DNA from: Cloeon dipterum
Lineage: Eukaryota > Arthropoda > Insecta > Ephemeroptera > Baetidae
Direction of reading: 5' to 3'
Length of the DNA: 64,000 nt
Assembly: GCF_949628265.1 (NCBI RefSeq)
Contig: NC_088787.1
Location: forward strand, 2,532,501 to 2,596,500
Below, one piece after another: positions 1 to 12,600 of the stretch. Positions within the stretch are counted from its first letter, which is position 1. Every line of letters begins with the position of its first letter. The position numbers and the translations under genes are program-made. The notes beneath the pieces are model-generated. The model was not told the DNA's origin and made no database searches. It saw only the letters and a program-made list of their open reading frames with translations.

Positions 1-434
1 CTTTGATAATACACGTACGTACGCGCGGCACTTTGGGTGCAATTTGCATAAATATGCCGCCCACCCCCGTCTCGAATCTCGAACCGGCCCGGCGAGGCAA
101 AAACTTTTTGTGTGGCCCCAATTGGAGCAGAGCACGCGACACACAAACTCAACTTGCTCTCCAGAAAAGAGAGAGAGAGGAAAAACGGTGCTTGACACTG
201 ATATGAAAATCTTTGCCTGCTTCCGATCGGAGCAAACGAGTATGTTCATTTTTTTTATAACAAACGCCCAAGAGAAACGGTTCCTACATCGATCGATCGA
301 TAAAATTCTAATGAATTTCAGACTTTATTTGGAACACTGGCAGCTAGAAATGTCGAAGAGCAAATTTTAAATTAAAATTCTGTAACAATTTAGTCAAAAA
401 ATAAATTTTTAAATTTTTATTTGAATTGTTTCAG
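1..434. other. Nos: NOS intron, left edge of window
   Basis: AT-rich non-coding sequence ending in a polypyrimidine tract and the acceptor TTTCAG used by the exon starting at 435. The short open frames here show no family resemblance. No upstream NOS exon was found. Confidence 0.6.
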
Positions 435-624
435 CCGACGCAATGTTCGGAGAAGACGTGCATGGGGAGCATCATGGCGATTCCTGGCCGTTCGGCGTTG
501 AATCCTCGCAACAAGGAGGAAGTCCTGCGGCTGGCCAGGGATTTTATGGATCAATACTTCGCCTCCATCCGCAGGTGACTTTTCGCAACCCCCGTGTTTA
601 ATTAAAACGCATCCAAAGCGCGAG

Positions 625-662
<38 letters not shown>

Positions 663-3600
663 GCACCCGTGAAATCGCTCCCCAGACCCGTCACGCGCTT
701 AATTGACCGCGATGAATGGAGAGAACCGAGCAGCAGAGAGCGGCCCTGTTGCACTCCGGGGCCTTCTACGGTACGGGCCTTGACCGAAAATAAATTAAAA
801 AATTTTAATATCCTTGAGAATTATTAAAAATTTAATTATTTAAGTAATCTTAAGGAAAAGGTTTCTGATTGTTAAAAAATTTTAATTAAAAAAATTCATG
901 AATTAAATGATTGACGCCATTTTGAATAATTAAAACCACTATGGTCCTCACCACCGGGGTCCGGATTGCGATCTGTGTTGGTTCTTGCCGGTCAGAAGTT
1001 AAAATTCCGTTGAAATGTATAGCTGTTTGAATATCCGCCCATTTTGAAGCTGCGCAGTAAATTTGTGCGCATCTTAAGCATGCGCAGTACGTTCAGATTG
1101 CTTTTTCATCTCACTGAGATGCCAAAACGCATCACTGCGCATGCGATATCAAGATTAGAACCTTCTGCGCAGTCGTAATTCCCACCGAGGGCTGGTTTGC
1201 GATCTGTATTGGTTTCCCAGCCGGTCAGAAGTCAAAATGGCGTCAAAATAATTGAGGCCAATCGGTAGAAAGTCCAGCGGCCAATCAGAAGCGTAAAAAA
1301 AGAGGCTTGCCGACCTAATAATTTCATTTCCGCGCATTTTGTTACATTTCCATCAGCCTGATGTGCCATCTAATGGTCGCATCGCCAATTACCGGGCTAA
1401 TCAGCTGTTAGTTTAGAAATATCTACAAAATGGCGCCAATCGTACAATTCATAGTATACATTTAAAAATGAAATTTCTAATTTAAACCTAAGGCCCGTTA
1501 AATCAAAGAGGGTGCCGGATGCACAAGCTATATAAAGCCACTTTACAAATTCAGTGGAGCACCAAGGATAAGTTAGGCATGTCACTTTATTAATATCATT
1601 TGCCGAAACTTTGTTCAAATAATAGTTTCCGATTTGCATAGCGGCTTAATTAACGAGAGCCGGCCGCATATAATAAAAAAAAGGAAAGGGAGGAAGACAG
1701 CAGGTGTGCGTGCGTGTTTCTTATTATTTCTTTTCTTGCTCGCTCGCAGACTTAAATAATTCATGAGAAAAGTTTTGCAAACAAAAAACCAACAGAGTAG
1801 CGTCTAATTGAGTCGTCCGTCTGCATTCCAATTGCATATTTTTTTCCACCGCCGTGATTCAAAAATAGGATTTTAGGGGGAAAAATTCTTCGATTGGCGA
1901 GTAGTCTGGAAATTAATTAGCTCTCGGCTGAAATAAGCTACTTTAGCTCGGAGATTTGCATAAATTGGAGCTGCTCGGCTGGATAGGTGCATGTCCGTCC
2001 GACTCAGTGACAAGTGCACCGACAAACTTTCCGGCCTAATTAATTTCCGCGCTGACGAATAAATGAAATAATTCCGCTCACGTGCTTGGCACACAACTTA
2101 TCTCAGTCAGCGCCAAAGCGCAAAGCGGCAAGTTAACTGATTTTACTGCTCTCCTGCTCTCGACACTCACAATAAAGAAGCCGGCTGCAAACTTCTAAGA
2201 AAAAAATTGCTTAGGCGGGAAAATTTCAAATTTGGTTTGTGTTTTTAATCATACAAATCCTTAAAATCAATTTATTTGTGGCAAAATGCGTCAATTTTAC
2301 AAAGAATTTTGATAAAATTAAAAAAACAATTGCGCCGCGAATCCAAGCGGCCAATCAGGAGCGATGTGGACACGCCCCCCAGCTGTGGATCTGTTTACCG
2401 CGGCATCCATCAGAATTCTTGGCATTAAAATCGAAAAATCGGTCAGAATTTCGTAATATTTCCCTTTGAAAACCATTTTCCTGAATTTTAATTCGTTTAC
2501 AGGCCCTAAAAATGAAATAAATCTAAAAAGATTTAGCCAACTAACCGTCTAGACATGGACCACGCCCCCTTAATAAACGTAAACACGCCAATTTTTTCCT
2601 CTTTTCCCTGTTTTCAGTGTTTTCCCGTTTTACTCTCGCGTAAATCATCAATTATTCTCATAATTAATAAAAAATCGTTAATGCACAGCAACTCTCTGCC
2701 CCGTTTTGGGGGCTTGTGTGTTGAGACTGTGCAAACAAAGCGTGATTTTTTGCAATTAGCGAGTCAATTATGGTGTGTTGTCGCAGGCTAAACAGCGCGG
2801 CGCATCAGTCCCGGTGGGCTCAGGTGTGCAAGGAAGTGGACGAGTCGGGCACCTATCAGCTGACAAACACCGAGCTCGTCTACGGCGCCAAACTCGCCTG
2901 GAGGAACTCGTCGCGCTGCATCGGACGCATCCAGTGGTCCAAACTACAGGTAGGACACTCACAATTTTCATCTAAATAATTCTGAAATTTATTCCAAGCC
3001 TCTAAAAGATTAATTTGGGTTAATTAGAAATGTTGCTTCATTTTTTAAATTTAAAATTATCTTGAAAACGATCAACCTCAGATACAATTTTGGTGTTGAC
3101 GGTTTCTTAAATTCTGTTGTTTTTTCTTCGAGGGGTGCGGTTAATAATATCCACGTCTCGGAAAGTAATCTGCAGTTTTGCACGCAGCTGCCGCCGCCGG
3201 ATTGAATCCCATGATTGCCAATTACACTCTAAACTTGTTCGCAAACAATTTCTGCCAGAGGCGAAACTCAACTCTCTTCAAACTTGGAAGGCAACAAATA
3301 AATCCTCCGAGTTGCAGGCAGCACTAAATTTAAAATCGATCCAAGATTTGAACAGCTTTTAACCGCGGTAAACAGTATTTTAAACGATGTCATGCATCAA
3401 AATAGAATGGGATCTCCGTGTATACAGAATTTTTTTGAACAACAAAATCATCGGGAGCCAGATTCACGCGACGCGCAGATATGGCGTTTGGTAGGAAATG
3501 GCGGGAAGGTTACAAACTTAAAATTAAATTGACTCGGTAAATTTATCATGAAAATAGCTTCAGCATAATCAATATTATTGTTTTTATATCTTAACAAACA

Positions 3601-6600
3601 GCTGATTAGCCCGATAATTGGCGAATCGACCGTTAGATGGCACATCAGGCTGATGGAAATGTAACAGAATACGCGGGAGTGAAATTATTAGGTCGGCACG
3701 CCTCTTTTTCAACGCTTTTGACTGGCCACTGGACTGTCTCCTGATTGGCCTCGCCACATTTCGACGCCATTTTGACTTCTGACCGGCGGGAACCAAAATA
3801 CAGATCGCAAACCCGGACCCCGGTGGGAATTTCGACTGCGCAGAAGGTTTTAATTTGGTTCACGCATGCGCAGTGATCATTTTCAGCCTCCCTGTGAGAT
3901 TTTGAAGCGTTCTGAACTTACTGCGCATGCTTGAGATGCGCATACGTTTACTGCGCAGCTTCAAAATGCTCGAATTTTGAATGCCGACTGATCAACACAG
4001 AATGCGGGAATTAATACAACCCCCGGTGAATAAAATGAAGACAATTTTAATAAAATTCTTGATCGATTTTCCACATTTTTAAAGATTCCATCCTTTTGTA
4101 TACAAAATTCTCATTTCCATCGCTGTGAAATTATGATTTTTGGCCGTTAAAAAGGGAAAGTGCGAACTTCCGCGTGGGTGGTGATGGCTGCTCTCGGCTG
4201 AGCACACAAAAGACTCATCTTTTTTCTTTCCCTTTTTATCCCGCTCTGCTCTCATTACGCGCCTGCCGTTTAATCCCCTTATTGGATATTGATTGTTCGC
4301 CGACGCCGCGTGGCATTTGCATGAAAAAGGAGTCGAGAAACAAAAGCAGTCGGTGCGCGGTGTCCGAGATTGTTGGGCAACAGAAAAATGAAAGAAAGCA
4401 ATTAAAATCCGGCCACTCGAGGTTCGTTTGTACATTTCCTTTGCATCTCTCACGATTCGCTTCACATCTGCAACGACCAGCCCCGCGGCCGTGGCTCTCT
4501 GCATCGCCAATTGGCCGAGATTCTAGTTGAAGAAATCTCTTCACCCGTTTTTATATAAAATAACGCTCAAAGAAAAAATTTAAATATATTCACCCGCCTC
4601 CCTTCCGAGCAGCAGCAGCAGCGGCAAAAAGTTTCTCCCCCGCGGAGTGGCAAACGAGTTTGCGGACGAAATAAGCTTTTTGCTAATCATCCGCGGCCAG
4701 AAAGCAGAAATCGTGTCCCGCCCGCCGGTAATCGAGTCGGTGCAGCGTAATGATCTCTCGGCTAAACGATTCTCCGCTCTCTGCTCTCACTCTCTCTCAC
4801 GCGCGCGGCGCAGTGCGAGATTAATTTTGCGTTTTGACGCCGCCGCGAGTGTTGCTCGGCGGAATTAGCACGCCGACGAGCAAGAAGCAGGGGTAATTTA
4901 GCGCCCCGCAACTTGTCAACTCGCATCAGCTGCTCATCAATCCCAACCCTGCGCTTGTTTCCTTTACGCTTTGAACTTTTCCGTACACCCGAAAACACAC
5001 ACAGGCAGATTCTGTCAAAAGAACGAGACCCGAAATTAAAATACTTCTACGTACGCATTATTTTATTTTTTTGTCTTTAATTTTATGTAATGTATAGATA
5101 GTTATAAAGTTGAAAAATGTTGCACATTTGACCCCTTCTTAGCACCGGAGGTTGTCCAGCAATAAATTGGATATATAAAAGATATTCGGGGGATATCTAA
5201 AGAATAACCGGATGATATCCAAAGGATATCTGGAAGATATACAAAGGATATCCGGAAGATATCCAAAGGATATCCGGAAGATATACAAAGGATATCCGGA
5301 AGATATACAAAGGATATCCGGAAGATATACAAAGGATATCCGGAAGATATACAAAGGATATCCGGAAGATATGCAAAGTACATCCAAAAGATATTCAAAG
5401 GATATCCGGAAGATATACAAATTACATCCGAAAGATATTCAAAGGATATCCGAAAGATATGCAAAGTACATCCGAAAGATATCCAAAGGATATCCGGAAG
5501 ATATACAAATTACATCCGAAAGATATCCAAAGGATATCCGGATGATTTACTTTTGAACTGCCTGATGTCATCAGATATCCTCAGACATCAAATTTCTTGC
5601 CGGGTGTTTAAGAAATATATATTTTATCTTGTCACGTCCATTCAACAGAAAACAAATTTCTAATTAGTTTAAATAATTTTATTGTGTCTGGAGTCCCTGG
5701 TCATGAGAATCAGTAACAGCCGCCTTAAAAGCGTGCAGGAACTTGATAAGGTTGGCTTCGCCGAGCCAGCCGAGGTTGGCAGCCATGTTTTCACTGCAAA
5801 ACGCCGAGCTTGGATGTTCCATGACGTATTTGCACCGCTTTTCGCTTGGAACCTCCTGTGCGCCGTAAATCCTGAGGAAAACGTCAAGGTCGACCAATTT
5901 GGGCAGAAACGTCGACGCAGTCTTCACCAAACCACAGAACATTTTGAAGCAGGGATCGTTTACATCGTTGTGCATGCGGCTCACCGGGCACACGTCCAAC
6001 AGAAGGTATTCCAGGTTGCCAAGGATTTGTTTGTTGAACATTAGAATGAAAAGCTTCTTTAAGTCATAAGGTCTGAACTGCTCTCTTGAGTACAAGGCGA
6101 ATGCCTCCAATTTGGGTGCTCTCAAGATGTTCGACAGGTGAAACTGCTTTTGTGCCAAAAGATCGGTGAATCTGAAGAAAGAAGGGTTCAAATTTATAGA
6201 ATGGACCCGCGGTGATTGATACTTACATGACAGACCACTCAAATTGCTTCAGTTCGGCGAAGGACGTGATGCTGTCATTGTCGTCAGACATTTGCACTCC
6301 GTCCAAACCAAGCATTTCCAGCTTTGGACACAATTCGAAAATCCTCTTAAAGCTGTAAGTACACGCATCCTCGAAAAAATGCCTGATTCTCAAGCTGGTC
6401 AGATTCATCCCGTATTTTTTGAGCAGCTCGTCCGTCTTATTCAGTGGCAGGTCGATTAAGGCCAAGCTCTTGATTTTGGTGAAGTGCATGAACGGGTCGA
6501 CGTCACACACCCTGTCCATCCGAAAGTTCATTTTGATCTGAAACGATAAAATTTCAACTCAGGCTCAGTTTAAATTAAATCTATAATTAACTACCCTCAA

Positions 6601-9600
6601 GTGCGAGACATTGGGGAAAACCTCGTGCACTTTGAGTGGGCAAGGGCAATCCGTGCTCAGGTGCCGAAGAGCCGGTCTCACCGCCTGCTGCAGTTCCGCT
6701 GTCAGGTTAGGCGAAAAGTCGTAATATCCGATTTTGGCGTCATCAGCGTAATTCTGCAGAATTTCAAGATTGGGCAGATGCAACAGACAAAGCTGTGTCA
6801 GCATTCTCTGGTTAATGCGTGGATCGCCAAAGACGAACACTTTCAGGCGGGAAAAACTTTTCTTGAATTTCTCCACGTTTTCTATTCGAAGTTCGAGCTC
6901 GGGAATAATCCTGACGATGAGGTACTCCAGTTTTCTCAATTTCCTGCAAATCAGCTCCACGTCGATGTAGTGAATCTGGTACATTTCCAGGTCAAGGTGA
7001 ATTAATTTTGTCAGCTTCCCGATTGCGAGGCACATTTTCTTAGTTGCGGCTTCGTTTCTTTCTTCACTGCTGCAGTGTCGGAGTTTCTCGTTGACGATCA
7101 GCGATTGGACGTTGGGAGCGTGAATTACAATCAGTTGCAGAATCTATTCCATAATAAATTTATTAAATTAATTCATGTTTTTAATTAGTTCAAACCTCGG
7201 TGACTTTGTTTGTCTTCAGCAATGCGGGGCAGAAGGTCATGAGTCCGTTGAGTTCAATCTTCTTCGTTTGCGGACTGAGCAAAAGTTTAAAAGCCCGCAA
7301 GAGAAATTCAAAAATTTCGAGGTCTCCATCTACTTTTGAACACTTCAGTCGTGTTAGTTCAAGCATAATAATGTCACGGGCAAAGCCAGCTGAAAATAAC
7401 AACTTAATCGAATTGATAGTGCCACTTTTAAAACAACTCACGCAAATTCAAAAGCTTCTCGTTTTGTTGATCAATGAAATATCTAATGTTCTTCACGATT
7501 AACCTGACAGCGTGTTGAAATAAATTGCTCCCGCTCCGGCTCAGGTTCTTTAGCCGTTTTTCCGTTAGTTTCAGTCCGTGTTCGTCGTCCATGGCGAGGC
7601 AAATGAAGGAAAAACGATTGTCGAAATGTAATACTCAGGCTTGGGAAAAGGAAAATATTTTTAACTTTCCTGCAATTAAGAAATATTTCTATGTCTCGTT
7701 TTACTAATTTATTTTTTGTTTATCGTCCTCAGCACAAAAATATATTATTAAAATCCACACTTCAAATATACAAATTCTAATTTTTCAAGTTTTGCCACTG
7801 AAAATTCAATCCTTTCGATAAGCCTGTAGGAATTTGATCAGGTTGGGGTCTCCAAGCCAGTTGTAGGCTGCGGCAGCGCGTTTTTCGTTCAAGTCCTTGG
7901 ACGAATCCTCAATATGGTCATTTTCGAAACTCCTCATTATCAAGGGCCAGGTGTTGTTTGTGCTGTAGAAGTAAAATTGAGGGTTTAATTCTTTCAGTTT
8001 CGGGAGAAACGCGGAGGCATTCTTGATCAGGACGCTCATCTCGTTGAAAGCAGAGTCGTGAGCTTCGCCAAGGTTGATGAACATGGTTCGCGTCATCTTA
8101 AAACTCTCCAGTTGTTGCAGAATTTTCTGCTCCTTGATCAAATCAGAGAGCTGCTGCAAATCCTTAGAGTTTTGGTAGATTTTGCAGCTGAGAGACACTC
8201 TTTTCAATTTCGGCGCTGACAGAATGTTGCTTAGATGGACCAAGCATTTTTCTCTGTGAAAATTATGGAGTTATAAGTGCTAATTTCTTCTAATTATTAT
8301 TCCTACTTTGGAACATTCCACTCAAAATCGATTAGATTGCCAAAAGAACTATTTTTTTCAGAGCTGTCGAGCATGTCCACGTTGTCCAAGAAAAGCGTCT
8401 CCAACTTAGGACATTGAGAGAAAACTCTGTTAAATTTCAAACTGAGAAGCCGGCATTTCAGATTTCCAATTTTCAGGACGCGCAGATTGTGTCCGTATGC
8501 ATCCAGAATTTTGTTCACTGCATATCCACAATCCACATTCATCAAAGTCAGGCTGTCGATTTTCGTAAATCTCAGCAAAGCATCGATTTCGCAGTTACTG
8601 TAGCACTTCTTGAGCTCGAAAATCACCTAAAAATCAGATATTTTTATAACATTTCAAAAGATTATTCTAAAAAAACACACCTTTAAATTGATCACGTTGG
8701 GGAAATTGACGTGAAATTCTTCGTGCGCCGGCACCGTGCACAAATGCTGCAAGGCTAACCTTTTTTCATTGAGCCGGAAAGTTGGTCTTCCAAGTTCTAA
8801 CTCTTGCGGAGCGTAACAATTCGCGTAATTGTGGACAATCTCCAAGTTGGGCAGTTTAAGCAAGCAGAAGTGCGTGAACAGATTGATCAACCTTCCGGAG
8901 GTTTCATCAGCCCTTTTTATCTTAAACTCAGTTTCTCTGAACAGGAAAACTCTCAGCCTGGAAAAACTGGCTTTGAATTTGACGAAATCCGCCTTGGTGA
9001 ATTTATCGAGGTTGCAGTCGAAGGAAATGTTGACAATCAGATGCTCCAAATACTTCAATTTCTTGCACAGCTTCCTCAATTTCGAGTATTTAACCATGCC
9101 GTTCTCCAACTGAAGTTTTCGTAAATTCTTCATTTTAATTATTACTTTGAAAATCTTCTTTTCGTCCACCAGAATTTCTTCTGTTGTAAATAAGAAAATC
9201 AGGGATTGCAGGTTCTCGGCATTTTTTGCAATTAATTTTAAGGCCTGAAATTTGGTGTAGGTTTAAAATTATCATCAGGACTTAAAATCTTTAAATCAAA
9301 CCTTTTTAACGAATTCCTTTTGCTCATTTAAGGGATGTATTTCCTTTAATCCGGATATGGTCACGTGTTTTGATTTTCCCGAGGAAAGCAACAGGGGTAA
9401 TGCATCAAATAGGTTTCTGCATTTTTTCTCGTCATGTAGGCCCGTTTGATTGGTCAGTTTGCTCAAAATTTTAAGCCGTAGAACCCAAGCTTATTTATAA
9501 ATTTTGTAAATGAAAGTATAATTATTAATAAATTAAACTCACGCAATTTTTTCAACTCCGATCTCGTATTTTTACGGTCGAGATAGAACTTGATGTGTTG

Positions 9601-12600
9601 AACAATCTTCCTGATCGAGATCTCTTCTAAACTGTCACTCCTGTGGATGATTTTGAGCCTCTTTTTTGTCAGATTTAGTCTCGCATCGTCGTCCATGATG
9701 TTCGCACAAGCTACAAGAAGTTATTATAATGAAAGTAATAAATAACATGTTGTTTTGTTTCCTTAACGATAATATCTATTGTTTTAAATTGAATGCAATA
9801 TAAACAAACGTGATCTATCAATCTGTATAGACATTAAATATTTCAAAATTAGAGCTCTTTCAAGAAACAAATCTTTCAAAAGAATTTTCTTACGTTTAGC
9901 TGCGTGATATTTGGAAAGAACTATCTCAATTCCTGGCAGTACTTACTTGGTTTTAAAATATCTGTTTCTCTTTCCCTTCTGGAGGAGAATAAAAAACAAA
10001 ATTCCAGTCAGGAGAATTTCCTTTGTTAAAGAAATAAAAAGAAAATAGACTGAATATTTTCATAACTCATTGAATTTCTGGTATTTCTCTAATGTTCTAT
10101 AATTTTTGAATTAGAATTAAAAACAATGTTCAAGTTTGTGCTGGTTTGTTTATTTGAAAACGAAAATTAACATCTTGTTATTGAATGTCTCAAGCAGTCT
10201 GGTGAGCAAGGGATCATAACTCTTGAACGCTTTGAGTTTCTGCATGAGTTTCAGCGCCGACAAGTACGCAGGATCGTTTTTGTATTTTTCACCGACAACC
10301 GCATCCCATTCCGTGAGGAAAAAATTGAAAACGCCATCGACGGAGCTTAATTTCGGGAGAAAAGCCGAAGCGTTGAAAATCACGTGTCTCAAAGGAGGAA
10401 GAACTAGGCAGGAATCGCATGCGCTGTGCTTGCTCTCCATAGGGTTGGTGATCATTTGAAATTGCTCCAGTTGGCCCAAAATGCTTCCGTTTTCTATCAA
10501 TTCCGACAACTCGCGCAAGTCCTTGCAGTCGTAATTGCTTATTCCAATCAAAGCCAATTTCTTCAATTTCGGTGCTGACAAAATGTTTTTAAGATAAACC
10601 GACCAGTAACTGCAAATTAAATTAAACACAGAGCTTAATAATTTTTCAAACGTCTCGCTCACCTTGGGATATTCCAAACAAATTCAGTCAATTCGTCGAA
10701 AGCAGTGATCTCTTTGAAGTCGTCTAGGATGGAAACGCTGTCCAGAAAGAGTGATTCCAGTTTTGGACAACGAGAGAAAATGCAGCTGAATTCTAACCGG
10801 AGATACCGGTCTTTTGGAATCCCGATTTTCAACGAGCGCAGATTCTGTCCGTATGCGTCAAGTATCTCGTATATAAACTCCTCTGAATCGATTTGCATCA
10901 AAGTCAGGCTTTCAACCTTGGAAAATTGCAACACTCCTTTGATTCTGTTCTTCAAATCATGAGAATCTCCTGCTGTTGTTATCTAGAAAATGAGTTTAAA
11001 TTAATAAAAACTCTTCAAGATTGTATTTGACGAAGTTTCTGAGCTCACCAATCGATTCCTAAGGATCGAATTAGGTAAAGTGGACATTTTTTCCGACCAA
11101 AACGTGCAGCGCGACGTGCGAACTTTTTTCCCGCCAAAACAATAAGAACGTAAATGCGAGAACTGCGCATGCGCTAGAGCTGGTTTGAGCACTTGCAGAG
11201 CAACTGCCTGTACGAATGTCTTCTTTGGCAGATCCACGCATCTCTGACGCACGCGCACTTCTCACAAATACGTTTAAAGATTTTGGCGGGAAAAAAATTC
11301 ACACTTTTTTGGTCGGAAAAATGTCTACTTTACCTAACTCGACCCTGAGGAATCGATTGGTGAGCTCAAAAACTTCGTCAAAGTTTGTGCAACAATTTTT
11401 ACCTTGAGGTGCGTGACATTCGGAAAAATCAAATGCAAATTTTGGGCATTGGTCGGCACGGTGCACAAATGTCGGAGAGCAGGTCTCTCCGACGAAACGC
11501 GAAGAGATGCATTTCCGTCCAGCGCGAAATCCTGGATGGAGTAATTATCCGCGAAATTCTGGACAACCTCCAATTTGGGAAGATGTTCGAAACAGAATCG
11601 AGTGAATCTTTCGAGCATCTCGATCGAGTTTCTCCTCGGGAAGTTGTCGTCGAAGATGAAAACTCTCAAATTGGAGAAGCAGATTTTCGAATCCTCGATT
11701 TCCGCTTCATCCTGGTCGTCGAACTGTTGGTGCAGAGCGACGTTGACGTCTACGTACTCCAATTTTTTGAGTTGCTTGCAGAGCGCTTTCAGATCTGCGT
11801 AGCCTATAATTTGGTAGTTCAAATGCAGCTTTTTCAGGTTGCCCAGAATTCCGATCGTGTCGCACAGTCTCACATCCATCAGAAGCATTTCGTCTCCAAA
11901 GATTGTATCATTTATTATAAGAGTTTCGACGTTCGGGGCTTGGCAGTAAATCATTTTTAAGACCTGATGTTGGATTTAGGTTAATGAGGATATGGTTTTT
12001 ATGGTCAAACCTCACCGCTAGATAGTTTTTCTCCTTTGAATCTTGAGGAGAGAAGGACAGAATTCCATCTAGACAAATTTCCGTGGTTTTCGGAGAGAGT
12101 AAAAGAGACACAGCCTCTAAAAGTACTTTAATCATTTCTTCTCGATCTGGTTCTGGGCAATAGGACTTGGTCAAACTCTGCAGGATTTTCTCTCGCAGAT
12201 TATCATCTGAAAGGCAGGCATATTATTTAAATATTTAATTGATTAACAAAATTATATTAAGACTTGCCCAAATTCCTCAGCGTTTTCTTTCCATCCTCGG
12301 TGTCGACGAAATAATCGATATGCCTGATGATCTTCTCGACAGCTCGTTCCGCCAAACTGTTTCCTCGCAGGATCTTGTTAAGTTTCGTCTCTGTCAATTT
12401 CAGTTTTTCCACTTCCATGTTGGCTGCGAGTCTGCTGAATATTGAATATTCAAAACTGTCAAGTGCCCCACATTAATATATATGACGCCAGACAAAGAGA
12501 GATAATATTATTTGGTTATTACGTACGTTTATTCTATTTAACAAGATTTTCAACGTTAAAAACTGAAAATATGAAATGGGTTAATTTGATTTGTTAAATA

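Larger units (their letters stand above)
575..2786. other. Nos: NOS intron with microsatellite and repeat copy
   Basis: The intron starts GTGACT and ends TCGCAG. It contains a GA microsatellite (about 621-659) and an inverted copy of the 430-bp repeat family (about 946-1417). The remainder (1430-2786) is AT-rich, with scattered GC-rich patches and no gene that I can support. Confidence 0.7.

Noticed and set aside
5102-5556. Long repetitive open frames on both strands ([12 protein letters not shown]-type repeats)
   Set aside because: They are by-products of the 22-bp satellite, which keeps every frame open; no start context, signal or splice structure supports a gene.
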